Assembly: GCA_002321335.1 (NCBI GenBank)
Contig: DCMG01000020.1
Location: 1 to 28,987 of the forward strand
Source: Bacteroidales bacterium UBA1628
GTDB lineage: Bacteria > Bacteroidota > Bacteroidia > Bacteroidales > UBA932
DNA: 28,987 bases
Direction of reading: 5' to 3'
A model generated the notes under the pieces. That model had not been told where the DNA came from. It saw only the letters and a program-made list of their open reading frames with translations, and did no database searches. The stretch's first letter is position 1; every line of letters starts with the position of its first letter. Below, piece after piece: positions 22,908-28,987 of this stretch. A program made the translations under genes and the position numbers.

Positions 22908-23663
22908 CTAACCACGTATCTGAACAGCAAACCCCTCATCAATCAAAGGCTTGACCAACTCCCTCATCTCATCTGCGGAAAACTTTTCAAGTCCTTCCGC
23001 CGGAGCTTCCCTGTCAAGGGTATAGACCATCACTTCCCTCGGTTTAAGTTTTCTTACTATATTCATCCATCCTTCAAGGACTTCCGGTGAAGAAGAGTCA
23101 AAGGAACGGGATTTCAGGAACATCGTCTGAAGCACAAAATTCCCGCCAAATCTCATCAGATCAGAAACAATCTCCTCAACATGGTATTCACCTTGCGGCT
23201 GATTGATCCTGCCGGCAAGCGCATCAGTCGGAGCGTCGATCTTGAGAATAGGGTTGTCAACCTTCTTCAGGGCCTCAAAGACATCATCTCTGAATATTCT
23301 GGTGGCGTTCGAGAGGACTGACACTTTCGCCTTCTGGAAATACTTGTCCCTCAACGCGATGGTAATGTCTATTATTTCGGGGAAATCAGGATTCAGGGTC
23401 GGCTCTCCATCTCCCGAGAACGTTATCGAGTCAATCGGCGTTCCCGCTTCATGGCATTCCTTCAGTTTTGCTTCCAGAGTCTCGTGAAGTTCGGCGGCAG
23501 AAGGAAGCCTGCGGTCGCCCCTGCCGTCCTTATTCCAGCCACACTCACAATATATGCAATCGAAATTGCACAATTTCCCCTTTGTCGGAAGCAGATTGAT
23601 TCCCAACGAAGAGCCAAGCCTTCTGGAGTGGATAGGCCCGAACACAAGTTCTTCCCGCATCAT
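22908..23663 (-). CDS. Radical SAM protein
   Basis: A 251-aa radical SAM enzyme. The cluster motif is C32xxxC36xxC39 in KLCNFDCIYCEC, with an extra Cys41. ITFSGDGEPTLNP is the GGE-like SAM-binding strand, and the opening VFGPIHSRRLGSSLGINLLP marks a subfamily widespread in anaerobes. The reaction is unknown; the subfamily has been compared with tRNA-modifying and activating enzymes, which I cannot support here. Start is the first of two adjacent ATGs. It sits 2 nt after the amidohydrolase and 18 nt before deoC, so it is co-transcribed. Confidence 0.85.
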   Translation of the reverse strand: MMREELVFGPIHSRRLGSSLGINLLPTKGKLCNFDCIYCECGWNKDGRGDRRLPSAAELHETLEAKLKECHEAGTPIDSITFSGDGEPTLNPDFPEIIDITIALRDKYFQKAKVSVLSNATRIFRDDVFEALKKVDNPILKIDAPTDALAGRINQPQGEYHVEEIVSDLMRFGGNFVLQTMFLKSRSFDSSSPEVLEGWMNIVRKLKPREVMVYTLDREAPAEGLEKFSADEMRELVKPLIDEGFAVQIRG

Positions 23664-23665
23664 GG

Positions 23666-24856
23666 CTAAATGATTCTATGTGACCGGCTCTCCGGCGTAA
23701 GCCGGCCATCTAGCAGATTCTCTATGGCGACCAATCCAGGCCTCTTCCCGACAGCTATGCTGCCATACTCATTTTCTTTTGACAGGAATTCCGCTCCGTT
23801 GCGGCAAGCCCATGTGAGCAGTTCGTTCAGTCCTACCTCCGGAAAAGCGTTCTGGAGACAGCGCAACTCGGCCACGACGTCAAGATCATCATTGCTTGAA
23901 AGGGAATCCGTCCCCACGGTGATTTTCAAGCCATTGCGTCGCATCAGAGGCACAGGAGGCAAAGAATTGTGAATGAATATGTTTGATTGCGGGCAAAGCG
24001 CGACAAACGGATGGTTCATCACATTTTTCACCGCATCTATTCCCTCCTGGTCCATACAGACCTCATGCACAAGCAGTATGTGTTCGTCAAACGGAGCCGG
24101 ATGCGCCTTCTCAAGTCTGTCGATGAAATAGAGCAATGACGACTTGCCTGTCACAGGCGGAACGCTCATTCCGGCGGCCTTCCGGTTGTTCCACATCGCA
24201 CCACGACCATATTTCAGCATATCCTCTTCCTCCTCAGTCTCTTCCGAATGGTATGACAGGAACCCCGACTTCAGACCTTCCGCCGACGCGGCCGTGACAA
24301 GTTCCGGACTCATTGTATAGCACGCGTGCGGAGTCGGGGCGGCATCCAGACCATATGTATCAGCCACCGCCTTGAGCCTCAAAACATTCTCGATCACGGC
24401 ATCACAATCTTTGGGCTCTGTCCCGAAGACCTCCAGAAATGTTCTGGTGTACATCGGAGACGCCTTCTTTATAGCGAAGGTGTCGGCGCAATTGCTGATG
24501 TCGGCCATCGCGGACACCCCTCTGTCCCACATCACATTCATCCAATGGGAGATGTCGTGAAGTTTCTCCTCAAGAGTCTTGTTGTCACGCATCTCATTGA
24601 TCTGGTCGATGAACCCGGCCATGCCTGTCCCTTTACGGAAAGCCTTCCATAAGTAAGACAATTCCAGATGGCAGTGAGTGTTGACAAAACCTGGCGCGAC
24701 CGCACCTTTCACAAAGGTTTTCTCACATTCAGGAGACGAACATTCACCTATTGACGTCACGGTTCCATCACTGTCAAACTCGACGAACCCGTTTCTGATC
24801 GGCTTGTCCTCATTCAAAGTAAAGACAAATTCCGCTGCTACCCTATTCATTCTCAA
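23666..24856 (-). CDS. Amidohydrolase (cytosine/aminofutalosine deaminase-like)
   Basis: A 396-aa metal-dependent hydrolase. The beta-sandwich N-terminus leads into GFVNTHCHLELS with metal ligands His61 and His63. Further ligands are His203 (SYHSEE, with Glu206 as likely catalytic acid), His264 (LLVHEV) and Asp317 (VGTDSLSSN). The HxHLELS and GTDSLxSN signatures are shared with aminodeoxyfutalosine deaminases and related nucleoside or purine deaminases, but the exact substrate cannot be assigned and no other futalosine-pathway gene is in the window. It overlaps the upstream DUF4296 gene by 14 nt and is followed by a radical SAM gene after 2 nt. Confidence 0.82.
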   Translation of the reverse strand: MRMNRVAAEFVFTLNEDKPIRNGFVEFDSDGTVTSIGECSSPECEKTFVKGAVAPGFVNTHCHLELSYLWKAFRKGTGMAGFIDQINEMRDNKTLEEKLHDISHWMNVMWDRGVSAMADISNCADTFAIKKASPMYTRTFLEVFGTEPKDCDAVIENVLRLKAVADTYGLDAAPTPHACYTMSPELVTAASAEGLKSGFLSYHSEETEEEEDMLKYGRGAMWNNRKAAGMSVPPVTGKSSLLYFIDRLEKAHPAPFDEHILLVHEVCMDQEGIDAVKNVMNHPFVALCPQSNIFIHNSLPPVPLMRRNGLKITVGTDSLSSNDDLDVVAELRCLQNAFPEVGLNELLTWACRNGAEFLSKENEYGSIAVGKRPGLVAIENLLDGRLTPESRSHRII

Positions 24857-25547
24857 TCAATAAATCTTTCATCGGAATCAATTCCAATTTCCTGACAGAC
24901 TTCTCCGGTTCGGTTCCTGAAACCGGTTCCAACATCATTGCGGCCGCAGGCTCGACTGCCTTCATCAAAGGAATCGAATCTCTTTTAGCGGTCGTGTCCC
25001 TTATGACAAGGCGTGGCCCGTGGAAAACTGTATCCTCCACAACAGGAACCGGACGGTAAACGCCCATGGAGTCCTTCTCTATCCCGACACGGTCAGTCAT
25101 GGCATCAATCTCAAACACATCAAGAAAAGAACTGAACGGTTTGGCTTTCACAGATTTCCATGTCCGGGCAATCGAATCGGCCTCATGCTGAAGCCGATCC
25201 TCCAGAGCGATTCTGGCATTCACAGCCCTCAAATCATTCCTCAGTCCTTTCTCCACACGTCCAAGCATCTCGGCATAACGCTTCGGATCATTGAGATATC
25301 GATCCACACTTTTCTGATAGTCCCTGAGAGTGAAGCCGTATTTCTCAAAAATAGGCTCGTACAGCCATGTGGTGTCCGCCATTTCCCTCTTGTCCGGATT
25401 CTCGGCTATCCACTGGTCGGCAAGAAGCATCTCACGATAGATCCTTTCCATCTTGCGCACAGGTATCACACGTCCCCCGCGGCCGCAGGAGACGACAGCC
25501 GACGCCAGAATCATCACGGGAAGGACTATCCTGAGAACCTTTTTCAT
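24843..25547 (-). CDS. DUF4296 lipoprotein
   Basis: A 234-aa lipoprotein: LPVMILASAVVSC gives a lipobox with Cys21. Residues about 26-110 are a charged helical domain (MERIYREMLLADQWIAENPD, then YGFTLRDYQKSVDRYLND) matching DUF4296, a Bacteroidota family of unknown function. The C-terminal 100 residues are proline- and acid-rich and probably disordered. It sits between pheT (4 nt gap) and the amidohydrolase (14-nt overlap), an arrangement I recall as recurrent in Bacteroidales, so it is likely expressed constitutively with translation and secretion genes. Confidence 0.82.
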   Translation of the reverse strand: MKKVLRIVLPVMILASAVVSCGRGGRVIPVRKMERIYREMLLADQWIAENPDKREMADTTWLYEPIFEKYGFTLRDYQKSVDRYLNDPKRYAEMLGRVEKGLRNDLRAVNARIALEDRLQHEADSIARTWKSVKAKPFSSFLDVFEIDAMTDRVGIEKDSMGVYRPVPVVEDTVFHGPRLVIRDTTAKRDSIPLMKAVEPAAAMMLEPVSGTEPEKSVRKLELIPMKDLLIENE

Positions 25548-25551
25548 AACT

Positions 25552-27993
25552 CTACCTCAATGTGGCTCCATACTCGTTCTGGAATGTGGAGAGAAGCTTC
25601 TTCATGATTCTCTCGACATCCTCATCAGTAAGGGTCTTTTCAAGATCCTGAAGCACGAACCCAAGGGCGTACTGCTTCTTGCCCACCGGAATCTTGTCTC
25701 CACGATAGACATCGAACAGGGTCACCTGCTTGAGAAGTTTCTTGCCGGCCTTAAACGAACTCTTATAGAGGTCGGCATAGCTTACGCTCTCGTCAAGCAG
25801 AAGCGCGAAATCCCTTCTGACCTCCGGGAACTTAGGCATCTCCTTAAAGGCCACCTTGTCTCTCTTGACAAGCTGGAACAGCGTGTTCCAGTTGATCTCG
25901 GCGGCGAACACAGGCTGGCGGATGCCGAACTTCTTCGCGATAGCCGGAGCGACTGTTCCAAGAACCGCGAGCGGCAGATGCTGCCCAGGAAGGGCATAAG
26001 CGACACCTTCACTGAATATGTCAGCGGGAGCCGCCGTGGCTTCCATCTGGTAAAGATTGGCGCCGAAACGTCTCAGAAGCAGATCCACATAGCCTTTCAA
26101 TTCAAAGAAACTACTCTTGCCAGGCTGACTGTTCCAAGACTTCTCCGGAGTCCCGGTCACGAACATCGAGAACGCCGGATGCTCCTCGTAGGAAGCGAGC
26201 GTCTTGCCGTCCATCTCTGGATTACGGCTGTAAACGGAGCCATATTCAAAGAGCTTCATCGATGAAATCTGACGGTTCAGATTGTAGGCGACAACCTCAA
26301 GGCCGCTGAATATGAGGGTTTGCCTCATCACGTTCAGATCGGAGCTCAAAGGATTGACGATCGTCACGCTCTTCTCCTCTGGATAAGTAGTAAGTCCCTT
26401 ATAGTAAGCGCCCTTGGTGAGGGAATTGTTCATTATCTCGACGAATCCGTTGGCCGCAAGGAAGTTGGAGATTCCGTTGCGGATGGCCTCAGGCTCCGGC
26501 GAAGGGGTGGCGTTGACGGACATCTTCATGTGCTGAGGCAGGTCGATGTTGTTGTAGCCGTAGATTCGGAGGATTTCCTCGACAACATCACACTCCCTCG
26601 TCACATCGATCATGTAGGACGGGGCGGCTACCCTCGCACCGTCCTCACGCTTCTCGATGAACTCGTAGGTAAGGGCTGAGAGAATCCTCTCTATCGTGTT
26701 ATGGCCGATCTTCTTGCCGATGAACCTCTCGATGCGGTCATAGTCAAGGTCGATGACCTTCTTCTCGATCTTTGTCGGGTAGAACTCCTCGATTCCTCCG
26801 ACGATCTCTCCGCCTGCGACCTCCTGGATGAGCAGGGCGGCGCGTTTGGCGGCATATTCATTGATTCCAGGATCGGCTCCCCTCTCGTAGCGGAATGAGG
26901 CGTCTGTCTGGAGGGCATGTCTCTTGGATGTCTTGCGGATCGAGCCAGGATCGAAGTAGGCGCTCTCGACGAAGACATTGACAGTGCCGGCCTTGACACC
27001 GGAATCAATGCCGCCGAACACTCCGGCAATGCACATCGGACCGTCGGCGTTGGCGATCACGATGTCCTCTGCGGAAAGTTTTCTCTCCACATCGTCAAGA
27101 GTGGTGATCTTCTCTCCCTCGGCCGCCCTTCTCACGATCACCTTGCCGCCGCTGATCTTGTCCGCGTCGAACGTGTGCAGAGGCTGTCCGAGTTCAAAAA
27201 GCACGAAATTGGAGACGTCAACGACATTGTCGATCGGTCTGAGCCCGATGGACATCAACTTCTTCTGAAGCCATTCCGGAGACGGTCCGACCTTCACGTC
27301 CTTGATCGTTATCCCGCAATAACGAGGAGCGGCGGTCTCATCCTGCACATCCACAGGAATCCCTTTTCCCTCGCCAGGCTTCCAAGCATCCACTGAAGGA
27401 TACCTGAACGAGCAAGGAATATCATTGAGCGTCATCCAAGCGTACAGGTCGCGTGCCACACCGATGTGCGACGCGGCGTCTACCCTGTTGGCTGTGATCT
27501 CATATTCGATGACAGCCTCTGTCTTGAGGTGGAGATATTCTTTGGCAGGCGTACCAACCGGAGCGTCGGCAGGAAGAACCTTTATGCCGGCGTGGTCGTT
27601 GCCGATTCCGAGTTCGTCCTCAGCGCAGATCATTCCGAAAGATTCCACACCACGGATCTTGGATTTCTTGATCTTGAAGTCACCAGGAAGCACCGCACCG
27701 ATTCTCGCGAAGAGGACTTTCTGTCCGGCAGCCACGTTCGGTGCCCCGCAGACAACGGTCAGAGGCTCGCCCGTGCCGTCATCCACCTTTGTGATGTGAA
27801 GATGGTCCGAATCAGGATGCGCCCCACACTCAAGCACCTCGGCGACAACCACTCCGGCGAGTCCGCCAGGGATTTCCTCCTGTTCCTCGACACCGTCAAC
27901 CTCGATTCCAATAGCTGTCATAGCATCCGCGATCTGCTGCGGAGTGAGATCGGATTTCAGATAATCCTTAAGCCAATCGTAAGAAAGTTTCAT
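25552..27993 (-). CDS. pheT: Phenylalanine--tRNA ligase subunit beta
   Basis: An 813-aa beta subunit of the alpha2-beta2 PheRS that charges tRNA-Phe. In order: N-terminal MKLSYDWLKDYLK, an EMAP-II-like tRNA-binding domain (about 40-150, with CGAPNVAAGQKVLFARIGA and ESFGMICAEDELG), the B3/B4 editing region (about 210-385, with RPIDNVVDVSNFVLFELGQP), B5 (about 405-475), a catalytic-like core (about 490-690), and the C-terminal ferredoxin-fold anticodon-binding domain (about 715-813, FPEVRRDFALLLDE). Length is normal and no part is missing. pheS is not in the window. The gene lies 12 nt after ftsY. Confidence 0.97.
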   Translation of the reverse strand: MKLSYDWLKDYLKSDLTPQQIADAMTAIGIEVDGVEEQEEIPGGLAGVVVAEVLECGAHPDSDHLHITKVDDGTGEPLTVVCGAPNVAAGQKVLFARIGAVLPGDFKIKKSKIRGVESFGMICAEDELGIGNDHAGIKVLPADAPVGTPAKEYLHLKTEAVIEYEITANRVDAASHIGVARDLYAWMTLNDIPCSFRYPSVDAWKPGEGKGIPVDVQDETAAPRYCGITIKDVKVGPSPEWLQKKLMSIGLRPIDNVVDVSNFVLFELGQPLHTFDADKISGGKVIVRRAAEGEKITTLDDVERKLSAEDIVIANADGPMCIAGVFGGIDSGVKAGTVNVFVESAYFDPGSIRKTSKRHALQTDASFRYERGADPGINEYAAKRAALLIQEVAGGEIVGGIEEFYPTKIEKKVIDLDYDRIERFIGKKIGHNTIERILSALTYEFIEKREDGARVAAPSYMIDVTRECDVVEEILRIYGYNNIDLPQHMKMSVNATPSPEPEAIRNGISNFLAANGFVEIMNNSLTKGAYYKGLTTYPEEKSVTIVNPLSSDLNVMRQTLIFSGLEVVAYNLNRQISSMKLFEYGSVYSRNPEMDGKTLASYEEHPAFSMFVTGTPEKSWNSQPGKSSFFELKGYVDLLLRRFGANLYQMEATAAPADIFSEGVAYALPGQHLPLAVLGTVAPAIAKKFGIRQPVFAAEINWNTLFQLVKRDKVAFKEMPKFPEVRRDFALLLDESVSYADLYKSSFKAGKKLLKQVTLFDVYRGDKIPVGKKQYALGFVLQDLEKTLTDEDVERIMKKLLSTFQNEYGATLR

Positions 27994-28005
27994 ATATGTA
28001 ATGTT

Positions 28006-28938
28006 TTATTTGTCAATATCTTCTCTGGAGAACAGTGAGCCCACGAACTCCTTCTTGTCAAAAACTTTGAGGTCATCGATGCCCTCGCCGATTCCGATGA
28101 ACTTGACAGGGACCTTCAGCTGGTCAACGATTCCGATGACGACTCCGCCTTTCGCAGTGCCGTCCAATTTGGTGATCGCCAGCGAGGTGATGTCCGTGGC
28201 CCGGGAAAATTCCTTGGCCTGCTGGTAGGCATTCTGCCCGGTGGACGCATCCAGCACGAGAAGAACCTCGTGAGGAGCGTCAGGAATCACCTTGCGCATG
28301 ACGTTACGGATCTTGGTAAGCTCGTTCATCAGGTCAATCCTGTTGTGAAGCCTTCCGGCCGTGTCTATCAGAACGACATCCGCACCTTTTGCGACGGCGG
28401 ACTTGACCGTGTCAAAAGCCACGGACGCCGGATCCGAGCCCATTCCTTGCTTGACAATCTCGACACCAGCCCTGTCAGCCCAGATCTGAAGTTGGCCCAC
28501 AGCGGCGGCGCGGAATGTGTCGGCGGCGCCGATCATCACCTTCTTGCCCATGGCTTTGTAACGGGCGGCAAGTTTGCCGATGGTCGTGGTCTTCCCCACG
28601 CCGTTCACTCCGACAACCATCACTACAAGAGGTTTCTTCGTAAGGTCGAACGGTTCCTTAGGTGATTCTTCTCCATCAACATCCAGCAACATGCCTATCT
28701 CGTCACGAAGCATATCCACCAACTCGTCGAAAGACATATATTTGTCCTTGCTGACCCTTTCCTCAAGGCTGTCAACAATCTTGAGTGTGGTGTCCACTCC
28801 CATATCCGATGCGACCAAGGCTTCCTCGATGGCGTCGAGGACGCTGTCGTCCACCTTGGACTTGCCGATTATCGACCTTGAAAGCCTCTGGAAGAAGCCC
28901 TCCTTCGTCTTCTTGACTCCTCTGTCAAACAGTCCCAT
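28006..28938 (-). CDS. ftsY: Signal recognition particle receptor FtsY
   Basis: A 310-aa SRP-type GTPase that docks the SRP-ribosome complex at the inner membrane. The N domain covers about 1-95. The NG GTPase has G1 GVNGVGKTTTIGK (110-122), DTFRAAA (140-146), G3 DTAGR (192-196) and G4 TKLDG (256-260). GIGEGIDDLKVF near the C-terminus separates FtsY from Ffh. The acidic A domain of E. coli FtsY is absent, as in many bacteria, and MGLFDRGVKKTKEGFFQRL can serve as the membrane-binding amphipathic helix. It is the first gene of the six-gene minus-strand run down to deoC. Confidence 0.95.
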   Translation of the reverse strand: MGLFDRGVKKTKEGFFQRLSRSIIGKSKVDDSVLDAIEEALVASDMGVDTTLKIVDSLEERVSKDKYMSFDELVDMLRDEIGMLLDVDGEESPKEPFDLTKKPLVVMVVGVNGVGKTTTIGKLAARYKAMGKKVMIGAADTFRAAAVGQLQIWADRAGVEIVKQGMGSDPASVAFDTVKSAVAKGADVVLIDTAGRLHNRIDLMNELTKIRNVMRKVIPDAPHEVLLVLDASTGQNAYQQAKEFSRATDITSLAITKLDGTAKGGVVIGIVDQLKVPVKFIGIGEGIDDLKVFDKKEFVGSLFSREDIDK

Positions 28939-28947
28939 AACGTTATC

Positions 28948-28968
28948 ATTTGTAAACTTACAAATTTA
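28948..28968 (-). promoter_or_regulatory. Promoter box and inverted repeat upstream of ftsY
   Basis: The minus strand reads TAAATTTG at 28968-28961, an exact -7 match, 23 nt before the ftsY ATG. ATTTGTAA and TTACAAAT (28948-28955 and 28958-28965) form an 8-bp inverted repeat with a 2-nt centre that overlaps it. The -33 element would fall near the window edge. The box could start transcription of the ftsY-pheT run; the inverted repeat could be an operator or chance. Confidence 0.42.
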
Positions 28969-28987
28969 GTGAAAACTGAGCGCAATG

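Overview
The window looks like a chromosomal segment of a Bacteroidales bacterium (Bacteroidota) with about 50% GC. The evidence is the Bacteroidota-type promoters (-33 TTTG and -7 TAnnTTTG, nearly perfect in front of HU and the tRNA), the rarity of Shine-Dalgarno sites, the HU / 29-codon bS22-like protein / RNase G cluster, and several families typical of the order (DUF4296 lipoprotein, DUF5106-like thioredoxin protein, secreted C1B peptidase). I cannot name the genus. Most of the window is ordinary housekeeping DNA. I see no phage, transposase, CRISPR array or defence system.

Layout. 1-5731: the start of a class II fructose-bisphosphate aldolase gene on the minus strand, a divergent TSCPD-domain protein, then the minus-strand group ung - coaD - double-thioredoxin secreted protein, and lon. 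5732-8053: plus-strand HU, a 29-aa ribosomal-type protein and RNase E/G, with terminators. 8093-10686: a tightly overlapping minus-strand operon of lipoprotein, RNase D-like exonuclease and RlmI-type methyltransferase. 10822-12048: a glycerate kinase gene broken by one in-frame stop and carrying an apparent 69-bp insert. It is followed by a 51-bp tandem repeat lying between convergent genes. 12146-15314: minus-strand operon rubrerythrin - secreted C1B peptidase - phosphatidylserine synthase - alpha/beta hydrolase. 15315-16566: a decay zone with two outer-membrane-protein tails on opposite strands and a deleted lipoprotein gene. 16607-18585: DUF1810 protein overlapping a TerB-like protein. 18741-18823: tRNA-Leu(CAG) with its own promoter and terminator hairpin. 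18904-21970: divergent pair of a lipoprotein metalloprotease and a secreted histidine acid phosphatase. 21972-28938: six minus-strand genes in one tight run: ftsY - pheT - DUF4296 lipoprotein - amidohydrolase - radical SAM protein - deoC.

The most unusual signal is spread through the sequence rather than confined to one gene. By hand I count 42 copies of the heptamer TGAATAT, 21 on each strand, where about 3.5 are expected by chance. They fall in coding regions in different reading frames and in intergenic DNA, roughly one per 700 bp, so codon usage does not explain them. Other points worth checking are a 24-bp dispersed repeat that supplies the stop codon of one gene and sits in frame inside it, the 51-bp tandem repeat that supplies stop codons to two convergent genes, and stem-loops at the predicted 5' ends of the HU and aldolase transcripts.
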